Translations under genes and position numbers: made by a program
Assembly (NCBI RefSeq): GCF_024128855.1
Contig: NZ_JAMYDV010000002.1
Coordinates: 62,001 to 126,000, forward strand
Direction: 5' to 3'
Source of the DNA: Rhodovulum tesquicola
GTDB taxonomy: Bacteria; Pseudomonadota; Alphaproteobacteria; Rhodobacterales; Rhodobacteraceae
Length of the DNA stretch: 64,000 nucleotides
Notes under the pieces: generated by a model
Told to the model about the DNA's origin: nothing
Database searches by the model: none
The model's input: only the letters and a program-made list of their open reading frames with translations
In this document: positions 33,874 through 43,619 of the stretch, piece after piece
How the letters are laid out: every line of letters starts with the position of its first letter
Numbering within the stretch: the stretch's first letter is position 1

Positions 33874-35205
33874 ATGTTGCGCGTTTTGACCCCGCTTTTT
33901 GCCCTTGCGCTTGGCGCCATGCTGGTCCCCGCCGCGGGGCTGGCCCAGGGCGGTCCGCTGCGCATCGAGATCGACGAGGGCGTGATCGAGCCCTTGCCCT
34001 TCGCCGTGCCGGATTTCGTGGCCGAGAACGCGGCCGCGGCGGAATTCGCGCGCAATATCGCGCGGGTCGTGGCCGCCGATCTGGCGGGGACGGGGCTGTT
34101 CCGCGAGATCCCGGCCGAGGCGCATCTGGCGCGGGTGACGAATTTCGCCAGCCCCGTGCAATATTCCGACTGGAAGGCGATCAATGCGCAGGCGCTGATC
34201 ACCGGGGCGGTGTCGGTCGATGGCAACGGGCGGCTGAACGTCAAGTTCCGCCTGTTCGACATCTATTCCGAGGCGCCGCTGGGCGACGGGCTGCAATTCG
34301 GGGGCTCGGCCGCGAACTGGCGCCGCGTGGCGCACAAGGTCGCCGATCAGGTCTATTCGCGGATCACCGGAGAGGGCGGCTATTTCGACAGCCGCGTGGT
34401 CTTCGTCGCCGAGACCGGACCCAAGAACGCCCGCCAGAAGCGGCTGGCGATCATGGATTACGACGGCGCGAATGTGCAATACCTGACCGATGCCGCGTCG
34501 ATCGTGCTGGCGCCGCGCTTCTCGCCGACGGGCGACCGGGTGCTTTATACCAGCTACGAATCCGGGTTCCCGCGGATCTATGTGCTGGATCTTGCGACCG
34601 GGGGACGGCGGGGGCTGGACGATCAGCCCGGCTCGATGACCTTTGCGCCGCGCTTTGCGCCGGACGGGCGGCGGGTCGTGTTCTCGCTGGCGCAGGGCGG
34701 CAATACCGACCTTTACGAGCTTGACCTGTCGAACGGGCGGCGCACGCGGCTGACCTCGGCCCCGTCGATCGAGACCGCGCCCAGCTATTCGCCCGATGGC
34801 CGCCAGATCGTGTTCGAGAGCGACCGTTCGGGCGTGCCGCAGATATACGTCATGGCCGCCTCGGGCGGCGAGGCGCGGCGCATCTCTTTCGGGCAGGGGC
34901 GCTATGGCACGCCGGTCTGGTCGCCGCGCGGCGACTACATCGCGTTTACCAAGCAGCATCAGGGCCGTTTCCATATCGGCGTGATGCGCACCGATGGATC
35001 CGAGGAACGGCTGCTGACCGCGTCCTTCCTGGACGAGGGGCCGAGCTGGGCGCCGAACGGGCGGGTCATCATGTTCACCCGCGAAAGTGCCGGGGCCGAG
35101 GGGGCACCGGCGCTGTTCTCGGTCGATATCACCGGCCGCAACCTGCGCCGCGTGCCGGTGCAGGGATCGGCCTCGGACCCGTCCTGGTCACCGCTTCTGC
35201 CCTAG
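33874..35205 (+). CDS. tolB: Tol-Pal system protein TolB
   Basis: A 443-residue periplasmic protein with a signal peptide of about 24 residues ([14 protein letters not shown]), an N-terminal alpha/beta domain that meets TolA and a six-bladed beta-propeller that binds Pal. Propeller repeats are visible as [72 protein letters not shown] and DPSWSP, one per blade. It begins immediately after the tolA stop. pal follows after 89 bp. Confidence 0.96.
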   Translation: MLRVLTPLFALALGAMLVPAAGLAQGGPLRIEIDEGVIEPLPFAVPDFVAENAAAAEFARNIARVVAADLAGTGLFREIPAEAHLARVTNFASPVQYSDWKAINAQALITGAVSVDGNGRLNVKFRLFDIYSEAPLGDGLQFGGSAANWRRVAHKVADQVYSRITGEGGYFDSRVVFVAETGPKNARQKRLAIMDYDGANVQYLTDAASIVLAPRFSPTGDRVLYTSYESGFPRIYVLDLATGGRRGLDDQPGSMTFAPRFAPDGRRVVFSLAQGGNTDLYELDLSNGRRTRLTSAPSIETAPSYSPDGRQIVFESDRSGVPQIYVMAASGGEARRISFGQGRYGTPVWSPRGDYIAFTKQHQGRFHIGVMRTDGSEERLLTASFLDEGPSWAPNGRVIMFTRESAGAEGAPALFSVDITGRNLRRVPVQGSASDPSWSPLLP

Positions 35206-35214
35206 GGGGCCACA

Positions 35215-35243
35215 TTTTCAAACCGCGATCCGGCTGATAGGAT
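35215..35243 (+). promoter_or_regulatory. candidate pal promoter
   Basis: TTTTCA (35215-35220), 17-bp spacer, TAGGAT (35238-35243), in the tolB-pal gap and 51 bp before pal. An internal promoter before pal would be in keeping with the high level of Pal needed relative to the other Tol proteins. The match is moderate. Confidence 0.4.
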
Positions 35244-35294
35244 GTCTCCATCGGTCCGGCACGGACAATCAGGCAAGACACAAGGAAGATCCGC

Positions 35295-35810
35295 ATGACC
35301 CCGATTTCCAAGACCCTGATGGTGGTGGCCGCGCTGGCCGTTGCCGGTTGTTCCAATCCCGACCGTTTCGGTTCCGGCAGCGGTGCCGGCATGGGCGCGG
35401 GCGGCAGCGGCTTCGGCATGGACGGCGTTGCGTCCGATCCGCGCTCGGTCGCCTATTTCAACCAGACGGTGGGTGACCGCGTGCTGTTCGCCGTGGACCA
35501 GAGCACGCTGAGCGATACCGCGCGCGCCACGCTGGACGGTCAGGCGCGCTGGCTGATGGACAATCCCGAATATTCCGCCACCATCGAGGGGCATGCCGAC
35601 GAACAGGGCACCCGCGAATACAACCTCGCGCTGGGGGCCCGGCGTGCCAATGCGGCGCAGGAATACCTGATCTCGCGCGGCGTTTCTCCCGCCCGGCTGC
35701 GCACCGTCAGCTATGGCAAGGAGCGGCCCATCGAGATCTGTTCGAACGAGGCCTGCTATTCGCAGAACCGCCGCGCCGTGACCGTGATCGCCGCGGGCGC
35801 GGGCGTCTGA
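35295..35810 (+). CDS. pal: peptidoglycan-associated lipoprotein Pal
   Basis: A 171-residue outer-membrane lipoprotein. The signal peptide ends at the lipobox VAGC, giving lipid-modified Cys19, followed by a Gly/Ser/Met-rich spacer to about residue 45. The OmpA-like peptidoglycan-binding domain shows IEGHADEQGTREYNLALGARRA (about 100-121), with the aspartate and arginine that grip diaminopimelate, and SYGKERP. AAGGAAG precedes the ATG. It completes the Tol-Pal complex encoded upstream. Confidence 0.96.
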   Translation: MTPISKTLMVVAALAVAGCSNPDRFGSGSGAGMGAGGSGFGMDGVASDPRSVAYFNQTVGDRVLFAVDQSTLSDTARATLDGQARWLMDNPEYSATIEGHADEQGTREYNLALGARRANAAQEYLISRGVSPARLRTVSYGKERPIEICSNEACYSQNRRAVTVIAAGAGV

Positions 35811-35820
35811 GGGTCGCCCG

Positions 35821-36651
35821 ATGCGCCGTTTCGCCATTCTGCTGACCGTTTCCGTCGCGCTGGGCGCGGCCTTGCCCGCCGCCGCCCAGTCGCGTCAGGA
35901 AACGCTGGCCGATATCCGGCAGGAAATGTCGATCCTTCATGTCGAGATCCAGCGCCTGAAGCGCGAGCTGTCCACCACCGGGGCGCCGGGCGGCGCGGCC
36001 GGGGGCGGTTCGGCGCTGCAGCGGCTCGACCTGATCGAGCAGGAATTGCAGCGGCTGACCTCGAAGACCGAGGAACTGGAGTTCCGCATCCAGCGGATCG
36101 TCGAGGATGGCACGCGGCGGATCGGGGATCTGGAATTCCGGCTGGTCGAGCTTGAGGGCGGCGATGTCAGCAAGCTGGGCCAGACCAGCACGCTGGGTGG
36201 CGCGGACCTCGCCCGTCCCGCGCCCGCCCCTTCGCCGGCGCCTGCGATCTCGAACGGGGCGCAGCTTGCCGTTGGGGAACGGGCCGATTTCGACGCGGCG
36301 AAGGCGGCGCTGGACGGGGGCGACGCCGAAACGGCCGCTGCGGGATTCGCCGCCTTTACCGAGGCCTATCCCGGCAGCCCCCTGTCGGGCGAGGCGCATT
36401 TCCTGCGTGGCGAGGCGCTGACCGCGCAGGGCGACACCTCGGGCGCGGCGCGGGCCTATCTCGACAGTTTCTCGGGCAGCCCGGACGGGCCGCGCGCGGC
36501 CACCGCCCTTTACCGGCTGGGGCTGGCGCTGGACGGGCTGGGCCAGCGGCGCGAGGCCTGCGTCACGCTGGTCGAAGTGGGCACGCGCTTTCCGGGCAGC
36601 GCCGAGGCGCAGCAGGCCGAGTCCGCGCTGGACGCCATCGGGTGCAACTGA
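35821..36651 (+). CDS. cpoB: cell division coordinator CpoB (YbgF)
   Basis: A 276-residue periplasmic protein that couples Tol-Pal constriction to peptidoglycan synthesis. It has a signal peptide ending ALPAAAQ (about residue 23), a coiled-coil segment at about 25-110 (LADIRQEMSILHVEIQRLKREL and further heptads) and a C-terminal TPR domain at about 150-270. The ATG follows the pal stop by 10 bp, and the 3' end overlaps tilS by 10 bp. Gene order matches the standard tol-pal-cpoB operon. Confidence 0.9.
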   Translation: MRRFAILLTVSVALGAALPAAAQSRQETLADIRQEMSILHVEIQRLKRELSTTGAPGGAAGGGSALQRLDLIEQELQRLTSKTEELEFRIQRIVEDGTRRIGDLEFRLVELEGGDVSKLGQTSTLGGADLARPAPAPSPAPAISNGAQLAVGERADFDAAKAALDGGDAETAAAGFAAFTEAYPGSPLSGEAHFLRGEALTAQGDTSGAARAYLDSFSGSPDGPRAATALYRLGLALDGLGQRREACVTLVEVGTRFPGSAEAQQAESALDAIGCN

Positions 36652-37868
36652 GCCCCATCGCCCGCGCGCTGGAGGCGGCCCTGTCCGCCTCCTGCCCGGG
36701 CGATGCGCCGCTTGGGGTCGCGGTCTCGGGCGGGGGGGATTCCGTGGCGCTGTTGCTGGCGCTGGCCGGGCGGCGCGTTCACGCGGTCACCGTCGATCAC
36801 GGGCTGAGGCCCGAGGCCTCTGCCGAGGCGCGCTTCGTGGCCGAAACCTGCGCTCGGCTGGGCCTGCTGCATGAAACGCTGCGCTGGCGGGGCTGGGACG
36901 GGCAGGGCAATCTTCAGGATGCGGCGCGCCGGGCGCGCTATCGGCTGATCGCCGATTGGGCGGCGGGGCAGGGGATCGGCCGGGTCGCACTGGGCCATAC
37001 GCGCGACGATCAGGCCGAAACGGTGCTGATGCGGCTGGCGCGCGGGGCGGGGGTGGACGGGCTGTCGGCGATGGCGCCTGCGCGCGATGCGCTGGGGGTG
37101 ACCTGGCTGCGGCCCTTTCTGGGCCTGTCGCGGGCCGATCTGCGCGCCTTCCTGACCGAGCGGGGGCAGGGCTGGATCGAGGATCCCTCGAACGAGGATG
37201 CGCGTTTCGACCGGGTGCAGGCCCGCCGCGCGCTGGCCACGCTGGCGCCGCTGGGGATCACCGCCGAAGGGCTTGCGGCGACCGCTGCGCGCATGGGCTC
37301 GGCCCGCGCGGCGCTGGAGGCGGCGACGCTGGCGGCCGCGCGGCATGTGGCGTGCGAGGAGCGGGGCGATGTGGTTCTGGCCCGGGCGGGGCTGGACGCG
37401 CTGCAAGACGAGATCGCCCGCCGCCTGCTGGTCGCGGCCTTGTGCTGGGTTGCCTCGTCCGACTATCCGCCGCGGGCCGAGGCGCTGGCCGAAACGCTGG
37501 CCGCGCTGGACAGCGCGCCGCGGGCCACGCTGCATGGCTGCTTGATCGCGCGAGAGGGCGAGTGTCTGCGCATCGCGCGGGAGCCTGCCGCGGTGGCCGG
37601 AACGGTCGCGCAAGCGGATGCGCTCTGGGACGGGCGCTGGCGGCTGGACGGACCCTCGGGGCCGGGGCTGGAGATCCGCGCGCTGGGCGAGGCCGGGCTG
37701 GGCGATTGCCCCGACTGGCGTGCGACCGGCCTGCCGCGTGCCTCCCTGCTGGCATCGCCGGGCATCTGGCAGGGCAAGCAGCTGGTCGCGGCGCCGCTTG
37801 CGGGGCTGTCCAACGGCTGGCAGGCCCGGCTCACGACAACGTTAAGCCAGCGGATCATCTCGCATTGA
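36642..37868 (+). CDS. tilS: tRNA(Ile)-lysidine synthase TilS
   Basis: A 408-residue ATP-dependent enzyme that adds lysine to C34 of the CAU-anticodon tRNA-Ile, changing both its codon recognition and its charging. The PP-loop motif SGGGDS is at 29-34, followed by VDHGLRPEASAEA and GHTRDDQAETVLMRLARG, typical of TilS. The start is the GTG at 36642, overlapping cpoB by 10 bp, so translation is probably coupled. ftsH lies 78 bp downstream, the conserved tilS-ftsH neighbourhood. Confidence 0.94.
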   Translation: MQLSPIARALEAALSASCPGDAPLGVAVSGGGDSVALLLALAGRRVHAVTVDHGLRPEASAEARFVAETCARLGLLHETLRWRGWDGQGNLQDAARRARYRLIADWAAGQGIGRVALGHTRDDQAETVLMRLARGAGVDGLSAMAPARDALGVTWLRPFLGLSRADLRAFLTERGQGWIEDPSNEDARFDRVQARRALATLAPLGITAEGLAATAARMGSARAALEAATLAAARHVACEERGDVVLARAGLDALQDEIARRLLVAALCWVASSDYPPRAEALAETLAALDSAPRATLHGCLIAREGECLRIAREPAAVAGTVAQADALWDGRWRLDGPSGPGLEIRALGEAGLGDCPDWRATGLPRASLLASPGIWQGKQLVAAPLAGLSNGWQARLTTTLSQRIISH

Positions 37869-37934
37869 ACATGATCGCCTGATCGCTATCTTAGGCCAAC
37901 GGGCATGCCCCCGGCCTGTCCGTGCCGTCATTTC

Positions 37935-37940
37935 AAGGAG
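37935..37940 (+). promoter_or_regulatory. ribosome-binding site fixing the ftsH GTG start
   Basis: AAGGAG ends 6 bases before the GTG at 37947. It decides between that GTG and the upstream in-frame ATG at 37905, which would add 14 residues (MPPACPCRH...) not found in FtsH proteins and has no ribosome-binding site. Confidence 0.8.
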
Positions 37941-37946
37941 AACGCC

Positions 37947-39857
37947 GTGGGCAACGCGCGACAAATCGCATTCTGGGTGGTCCTGTTCCTGCTGATCCTC
38001 GCCCTGTTCAACCTGTTCAGCGGCGGCCAGGGGACCATGTCCTCGCGCTCGATCAGCTATACCGAGTTCCTGAGCAGCGTGGAAAACGGCGAGGTGGCGA
38101 GCGTCACGCTGGACGGCGAACGCGCCGTGATCCGCGCAAATGACGGCAGCACGGTCACGACCATCATCCCGCGCGGGGCGGACATCACCGACCGCCTGCT
38201 GGCCCGCAATGTCGATGTGCGCGCCGAGCCGCAGGAGCAAAGCGGGCTGCTGGCCTATATCGGCACGCTGCTGCCCTTCATCATCCTGATCGGGATCTGG
38301 CTGTTCCTGATGAACCGGATGCAGGGCGGCGGGCGCGGCGGCGCGATGGGCTTCGGCAAGTCCAAGGCGAAACTGCTGACCGAAAAGCATGGCCGCGTGA
38401 CCTTCGACGACGTGGCGGGCATCGACGAGGCCAAGGAGGAACTTGAGGAGATCGTCGAGTTCCTGCGCAACCCGCAGAAATTCAGCCGCCTGGGCGGCAA
38501 GATCCCGAAAGGCGCGCTGCTGGTCGGCCCGCCCGGCACCGGCAAGACGCTGCTGGCGCGCGCGATCGCGGGCGAGGCGGGCGTGCCCTTCTTCACCATC
38601 AGCGGTTCCGATTTCGTCGAGATGTTCGTGGGCGTCGGCGCGTCCCGCGTGCGCGACATGTTCGAGCAGGCCAAGAAGAACGCCCCCTGCATCGTCTTCA
38701 TCGACGAGATCGACGCGGTCGGCCGGTCGCGTGGTGTGGGCTATGGCGGCGGCAATGACGAGCGCGAGCAGACGCTGAACCAGCTTCTGGTCGAGATGGA
38801 CGGGTTCGAGGCCAACGAGGGCATCATCATCGTGGCCGCGACCAACCGCCCCGACGTTCTGGACCCCGCGCTGCTGCGCCCCGGCCGGTTCGACCGGCAG
38901 GTGCAGGTGCCCAATCCCGACATCAAGGGCCGCGAGAAAATCCTGGGCGTGCATGCCCGCAAGGTGCCGCTGGGCCCCGATGTGGACCTGCGCATCATCG
39001 CGCGCGGCACGCCGGGTTTTTCGGGCGCGGATCTGGCGAACCTCGTGAACGAGGCGGCGCTGATGGCCGCCCGCGTCGGCCGGCGCTTCGTCACGATGGA
39101 GGATTTCGAGAACGCCAAGGACAAGGTGATGATGGGCGCCGAGCGGCGGTCCATGGTCATGTCCGAGGACGAGAAGAAGCTGACCGCCTATCACGAGGCC
39201 GGCCATGCCATCGTCGGGCTGAACGTGCCGCAGCACGATCCGATCCACAAGGCGACGATCATCCCGCGCGGCCGCGCGCTGGGTCTGGTGCTGTCGCTGC
39301 CCGAACGTGACCAGCTTTCGGTCAGCTATACCAAATACACCTCCAAGATCGCGATGGCGATGGGCGGACGGGTGGCCGAGGAACTGGTCTTCGGCAAGGA
39401 GAACGTGACCTCCGGCGCGGCCTCCGACATCCAGCAGGTCAGCCGGATCGCCCGGGCGATGGTCACCCAGTTCGGCTTTGCCGAGGAACTGGGCTATATC
39501 GACTACGCGAACGAGCGGGAAAGCTATCTGGGCACCTATGGCGGCGGCGCGCAGCATTCGGCGGCCACGCAGAAGCTGATCGACGACAAGGTCAAGGAAC
39601 TGGTGGACCAAGGCTATGAGACCGCCAAGCGTATCCTGACCGAGAAGCGCGACGACCTCGAAAGGCTCGCGCAGGGTCTGCTGGAATACGAGACGCTGAC
39701 CGGCTCCGAGATCACGAGGGTCATCGCGGGCGAGCCGCTGAACCGCGGCGACGATGGCGATGTGCCGCCCAAGGGGGGCGACACGCCCTCGGTCACGGCG
39801 ATCCCGAAGACCAAGCCGCGGCCCAAATCGGGGCTGGAACCCGAACCGCTGGCCTGA
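37947..39857 (+). CDS. ftsH: ATP-dependent zinc metalloprotease FtsH
   Basis: A 636-residue inner-membrane AAA+ protease that degrades misassembled membrane proteins and short-lived regulators; in E. coli it controls LpxC, whose gene is also in this window. Two membrane segments (about 8-24 and 106-124) flank the periplasmic part. Walker A GPPGTGKT is at 194-201, Walker [16 protein letters not shown] follows, and the zinc site HEAGH is at 416-420. The C-terminal tail is Pro/Lys-rich. The start is GTG, chosen by its AAGGAG site. A strong terminator follows. Confidence 0.97.
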   Translation: MGNARQIAFWVVLFLLILALFNLFSGGQGTMSSRSISYTEFLSSVENGEVASVTLDGERAVIRANDGSTVTTIIPRGADITDRLLARNVDVRAEPQEQSGLLAYIGTLLPFIILIGIWLFLMNRMQGGGRGGAMGFGKSKAKLLTEKHGRVTFDDVAGIDEAKEELEEIVEFLRNPQKFSRLGGKIPKGALLVGPPGTGKTLLARAIAGEAGVPFFTISGSDFVEMFVGVGASRVRDMFEQAKKNAPCIVFIDEIDAVGRSRGVGYGGGNDEREQTLNQLLVEMDGFEANEGIIIVAATNRPDVLDPALLRPGRFDRQVQVPNPDIKGREKILGVHARKVPLGPDVDLRIIARGTPGFSGADLANLVNEAALMAARVGRRFVTMEDFENAKDKVMMGAERRSMVMSEDEKKLTAYHEAGHAIVGLNVPQHDPIHKATIIPRGRALGLVLSLPERDQLSVSYTKYTSKIAMAMGGRVAEELVFGKENVTSGAASDIQQVSRIARAMVTQFGFAEELGYIDYANERESYLGTYGGGAQHSAATQKLIDDKVKELVDQGYETAKRILTEKRDDLERLAQGLLEYETLTGSEITRVIAGEPLNRGDDGDVPPKGGDTPSVTAIPKTKPRPKSGLEPEPLA

Positions 39858-39879
39858 TCCGTTTCGCAGTGACGGACAG

Positions 39880-39912
39880 AAACCCCGGAACCCGGACAAG
39901 GTTCCGGGGTTT
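39880..39912 (+). terminator. ftsH intrinsic terminator
   Basis: AAACCCCGGAAC (39880-39891), 9-base loop, GTTCCGGGGTTT (39901-39912) and then TCGTTTG: a perfect 12-bp stem whose last bases supply a U-run, 22 bp past the ftsH stop. It ends the long ruv-tol-ftsH run. Confidence 0.85.
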
Positions 39913-40038
39913 TCGTTTGTGACCTGTGTCGGCTGGCGTGCGCTCGGTCGCTTCGGCGCCTAATCCTTATGTATGCTGGTCCTGCCTTCCTGCTGCCGCT
40001 ATCTCTGGCACAAACCGGCCTTGAGGGAGGAAACGAAC

Positions 40039-41715
40039 ATGGCCCCGAAATCCGATATCGAGATCGCCCGCGCGGCGCAGAAACGCCCGATCCAAGAGAT
40101 CGGCGCCAGGCTGGGCATCCCCGAGGCGGATTTGCTGCCATTTGGCCATGACAAGGCCAAGGTCGGGGCGGAGTTCATCGCGGGGCTGCAGGACCGGCCC
40201 AATGGCAAGCTGGTCCTCGTGACCGCGATCAACCCGACGCCCGCGGGCGAGGGCAAGACCACGACCACCGTGGGCCTTGGCGACGGGCTGGCGCGGATCG
40301 GCAAGAAGGCCGCGATCTGCATCCGCGAAGCCTCGCTCGGGCCGTGCTTCGGGATGAAGGGCGGCGCTGCGGGCGGCGGCTATGCGCAGGTCGTGCCGAT
40401 GGAGGACATGAACCTTCACTTCACCGGCGATTTCCACGCGATCACGTCCGCCCATAACCTGCTGGCGGCGATGATCGACAACCATATCTACTGGGGCAAC
40501 GAACTGGGCATCGACCAGCGCCGCGTAAGCTGGCGGCGCGTGATGGACATGAACGACCGGGCCTTGCGCGACATGGTCTGTTCGCTGGGCGGGGTGGCGA
40601 ACGGCTATCCGCGCGAGACCGGCTTCGACATCACCGTGGCCTCGGAAGTCATGGCGATCCTGTGTCTTGCGACCGACATCCATGACCTGCAAAAGCGGCT
40701 GGGCGACATCATCGTGGGCTATACCCGCGACCGCGCGCCCGTGCATGCGCGCGATCTGAAGGCGGACGGTGCGATGACCGTGCTGCTGAAGGATGCGCTC
40801 CAGCCGAACCTCGTGCAGACGCTGGAGAACACGCCCGCCTTCGTGCATGGCGGGCCGTTTGCCAATATCGCGCATGGCTGCAATTCGGTCATGGCGACCA
40901 CCACCGCGCTGAAACTGGCCGATTACGTCGTGACCGAGGCCGGTTTCGGGGCCGATCTGGGCGCCGAGAAGTTCATGAACATCAAGTGCCGCAAGGCCGG
41001 GCTGGCGCCGTCCGCGGTGGTGATCGTGGCGACCGTGCGCGCGCTCAAGATGAATGGCGGCGTGGCCAAGGCCGATCTGGGGGCCGAGAACGTGGATGCC
41101 GTCCGGGCGGGCTGCGCGAATCTGGGCCGCCATATCGAGAACGTGAAATCCTTCGGCGTGCCGGCGGTTGTCGCGATCAACCATTTCGCGGGCGATACCG
41201 AGGCCGAGATCGCCGCCGTGCAGGAGTTCGTCTCGCATCAGGGGTCCGAGGCGATCCTGTGCAGGCATTGGGCCGATGGCAGCGCGGGGATCGAGGCGCT
41301 GGCACAGCGCGTCGTCGCGCTGGCCGAGGCCGACCATCACGGGTTCGCGCCGCTCTATCCCGACGAGATGGGCCTGTTCCACAAGATCGAGACCATCGCC
41401 AAACGCATCTATCGCGCGGGCGAGGTGATCGCCGACAAGAAGATCCGCGACCAGCTGCATGCCTGGGAACAGGCGGGCTATGGCCATTTGCCGATCTGCA
41501 TGGCCAAGACGCAATATTCCTTTACCACCGATCCGAATGTCCGCGGCGCGCCCGAGGATCATTCCGTGCCGGTGCGCGAGGTGCGGCTGGCGGCAGGGGC
41601 TGGGTTCGTCGTGGCGATCTGCGGCGAGATCATGACCATGCCCGGCCTGCCCAGCAAACCGGCGGCCGAGACCATCGGGCTGAACCCCGAGGGCCAGATC
41701 GAGGGGCTGTTCTGA
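40039..41715 (+). CDS. fhs: formate--tetrahydrofolate ligase
   Basis: A 558-residue cytosolic enzyme that makes 10-formyl-tetrahydrofolate from formate, tetrahydrofolate and ATP. The P-loop [11 protein letters not shown] is at about 66-76, and [24 protein letters not shown] (about 95-118 in part) and [10 protein letters not shown] are family signatures. GGGAGGAAAC before the ATG at 40039 fixes the start, excluding the upstream frame from 39973. It is followed by a chorismate-mutase-like gene and folD; Fhs and FolD together interconvert formate and methylene-tetrahydrofolate. Confidence 0.97.
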   Translation: MAPKSDIEIARAAQKRPIQEIGARLGIPEADLLPFGHDKAKVGAEFIAGLQDRPNGKLVLVTAINPTPAGEGKTTTTVGLGDGLARIGKKAAICIREASLGPCFGMKGGAAGGGYAQVVPMEDMNLHFTGDFHAITSAHNLLAAMIDNHIYWGNELGIDQRRVSWRRVMDMNDRALRDMVCSLGGVANGYPRETGFDITVASEVMAILCLATDIHDLQKRLGDIIVGYTRDRAPVHARDLKADGAMTVLLKDALQPNLVQTLENTPAFVHGGPFANIAHGCNSVMATTTALKLADYVVTEAGFGADLGAEKFMNIKCRKAGLAPSAVVIVATVRALKMNGGVAKADLGAENVDAVRAGCANLGRHIENVKSFGVPAVVAINHFAGDTEAEIAAVQEFVSHQGSEAILCRHWADGSAGIEALAQRVVALAEADHHGFAPLYPDEMGLFHKIETIAKRIYRAGEVIADKKIRDQLHAWEQAGYGHLPICMAKTQYSFTTDPNVRGAPEDHSVPVREVRLAAGAGFVVAICGEIMTMPGLPSKPAAETIGLNPEGQIEGLF

Positions 41716-41782
41716 GGGTCGGATTGCAGGCCAGCGGAGGGCAGGCTAACAGGGGCGGGACTTAGGACCGACGCAAGGAAAG

Positions 41783-42097
41783 ATGCCGATGATCCCGCCC
41801 CAGGACTGCCGGAGCATGGCCGAACTGCGCGCCCAGATCGACGCGCTGGACGGCGATCTGGTGGCGCTGCTGGCCGAACGCGCGCGCTATATCGACCGGG
41901 CGGCGGAACTGAAACCCGCCGAGGCCCTGCCCGCGCGGATCGGCGCGCGGATCGACGAGGTGATCGCCAGGGTCCGGGCGCGGGCCGAGGCGGAGGGGCT
42001 TGACCCCGAACTGGTGGAACGGCTCTGGCGCGAACTGATCGAATGGTCGATCGCGCGCGAAGAGGTGGCGATGGGACAGGGGGAGAACAAGGCATGA
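41783..42097 (+). CDS. AroQ-type chorismate mutase-like protein
   Basis: A 104-residue all-helical protein matching the AroQ chorismate mutase / isochorismate-pyruvate lyase fold: [30 protein letters not shown] aligns with the first long helix of this fold, with the expected early Arg and later Arg/Lys, then [15 protein letters not shown] and [10 protein letters not shown]. At the position of E. coli Gln88 a Glu seems to be present, as in yeast chorismate mutase. Activity is inferred. Starts at 41783 and 41789 are both possible; AAGGAA spacing favours the second. The stop overlaps folD by 4 bp (ATGA), so it is co-translated with a folate gene. Confidence 0.75.
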   Translation: MPMIPPQDCRSMAELRAQIDALDGDLVALLAERARYIDRAAELKPAEALPARIGARIDEVIARVRARAEAEGLDPELVERLWRELIEWSIAREEVAMGQGENKA

Positions 42098-42996
42098 GTG
42101 CGGAAATCATCGACGGCAAGGCATTCGCCGCCACGATCCGCGGCAAGGTGGCCGAGCATGTGGCGCGGCTGCATTCCGAACACGGGCTGACGCCGGGGCT
42201 GGCGGTGGTGCTGGTGGGCGAGGATCCGGCCAGCCAGGTCTATGTGCGCAACAAGGGCCAGCAGACCGAAGAGTCCGGCATGGCCTCGTTCGAGCATCGA
42301 CTTCCGGCCGAGACCTCCGAGGCCGATTTGCTGGCGCTGATCGCGCGGCTGAACGCGGCGCCTGCGGTTCATGGGATCCTCGTGCAACTGCCGCTGCCCG
42401 ATCATATCGACTCGGCCAAGGTTCTCGACGCGATCGATCCGGCCAAGGATGTGGACGGCTTTCACATCTCGAATGTCGGGCTTCTGGCGACGGGGCAGAA
42501 GGCGCTGGTGCCCTGCACGCCGCTGGGCTGTCTGATGCTTCTGCGTGACCGGCATGGGTCGTTGGCGGGGATGGATGCGGTGGTCGTGGGCCGGTCGAAC
42601 ATCGTGGGCAAGCCGATGGCCCAGCTTCTGCTGCGCGACAGTGCAACCGTGACCATCGCCCATTCCCGCACCCGTGACCTGGCCGGGGTGTGCCGCCGCG
42701 CCGATATCCTGGTGGCCGCCGTGGGTCGGCCCGAGATGATCCCCGGCGACTGGATCAAGCCGGGCGCCACGGTGATCGACGTCGGCATCAACCGCATCCC
42801 CGCGCCCGAGAAGGGCGATGGCAAGTCGCGGCTGGTGGGGGATGTGCATTTCGACAGCGCCGTGCAGGTCGCAGGCGCGATCACGCCGGTACCGGGGGGC
42901 GTGGGGCCGATGACCATCGCCTGCCTGCTGGCCAACACGCTGACCGCGTTTTGCCGGGCGCATGGCCTGGCCGAGCCCGAGGGGCTGACCGCCTGA
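42094..42996 (+). CDS. folD: methylenetetrahydrofolate dehydrogenase/cyclohydrolase FolD
   Basis: A 300-residue bifunctional cytosolic enzyme that oxidises 5,10-methylene-tetrahydrofolate with NADP and hydrolyses the methenyl form to 10-formyl-tetrahydrofolate. The catalytic Tyr50 and Lys54 (in [10 protein letters not shown]) lie at the same positions as in E. coli Fol[22 protein letters not shown] and [11 protein letters not shown] are further signatures. The ATG overlaps the preceding stop. It ends 6 bp before the convergent thioesterase gene. Confidence 0.97.
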   Translation: MSAEIIDGKAFAATIRGKVAEHVARLHSEHGLTPGLAVVLVGEDPASQVYVRNKGQQTEESGMASFEHRLPAETSEADLLALIARLNAAPAVHGILVQLPLPDHIDSAKVLDAIDPAKDVDGFHISNVGLLATGQKALVPCTPLGCLMLLRDRHGSLAGMDAVVVGRSNIVGKPMAQLLLRDSATVTIAHSRTRDLAGVCRRADILVAAVGRPEMIPGDWIKPGATVIDVGINRIPAPEKGDGKSRLVGDVHFDSAVQVAGAITPVPGGVGPMTIACLLANTLTAFCRAHGLAEPEGLTA

Positions 42997-43002
42997 GCGC
43001 GG

Positions 43003-43437
43003 TCAGGGGCTGACCGGCACCATCGTCCCCAGCAGCGTCGCCACATGGCGGCGCGCGCCGTCCGCCTCGGCATGGACATCGGCGCGCACCACGATCAGCC
43101 GCCGCCCCGCGCGCACCACTTCGCCCCGGGCGATCAGCCGCGCGCCCATCGCGGGGGCAAGCAGGTGGATCGTCATTTCGCTGGTCACGACTTCCTGCCC
43201 CGGCGCCATCAGGCTCAGCGCCGCATAGCCCGCCGCGCTGTCGCCCAGCGAAAAGGTCAGCCCGGCATGGGCCATGCCCTGCTGCTGGCCGAATTCGGGC
43301 CGGATCGGGGCAGCGATCTCGACCAGACCGGGGGCGAGCGAGACGATATCCGCGCCGATTGTCCGCATCATGGCCTGCCGGGAAAAGCTGTCTCTGACGG
43401 TCGGATCATAGTCGGGATTGCGGGGGCTGTGGGTCAT
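43003..43437 (-). CDS. PaaI-type hotdog thioesterase
   Basis: A 144-residue hotdog-fold protein of the PaaI thioesterase branch, recognised by QQGMAHAGLTFSLGDSAAGYAA (about 52-73, where the Gly-Met-Ala-His-Ala turn and the following Asp form the active site) and the strand RLIVVRADVHAE. It hydrolyses an acyl-CoA in the cytosol; the natural substrate is not evident, as no phenylacetate genes are nearby. A likely promoter with a CTAG-type -10 lies upstream. It is convergent with folD. Confidence 0.85.
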   Translation of the reverse strand: MTHSPRNPDYDPTVRDSFSRQAMMRTIGADIVSLAPGLVEIAAPIRPEFGQQQGMAHAGLTFSLGDSAAGYAALSLMAPGQEVVTSEMTIHLLAPAMGARLIARGEVVRAGRRLIVVRADVHAEADGARRHVATLLGTMVPVSP

Positions 43438-43467
43438 GCGCAGGGCCTCGTTGACGGGGTCGGAGTG

Positions 43468-43497
43468 AGGCTAGCCCGGTCCCCCGGCTCTGTGCAA
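43468..43497 (-). promoter_or_regulatory. candidate promoter of the PaaI-type gene
   Basis: On the minus strand: TTGCAC (43497-43492), 18-bp spacer, TAGCCT (43473-43468), 31 bp before the start codon. The GGCTAGCC core is palindromic, so a -10 element could also be read on the plus strand. Confidence 0.45.
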
Positions 43498-43619
43498 CTG
43501 CGGGCCGTGGCAGGGCTTGCGCGTGCAGCCCTTACGCGGCATTCTGGAGCCCGTCTAACGAATTGGCGTCTTTGCGTTTACCGCAATTCATTGGTCTGGT
43601 TAAGGTTATCCGGTTTCTG

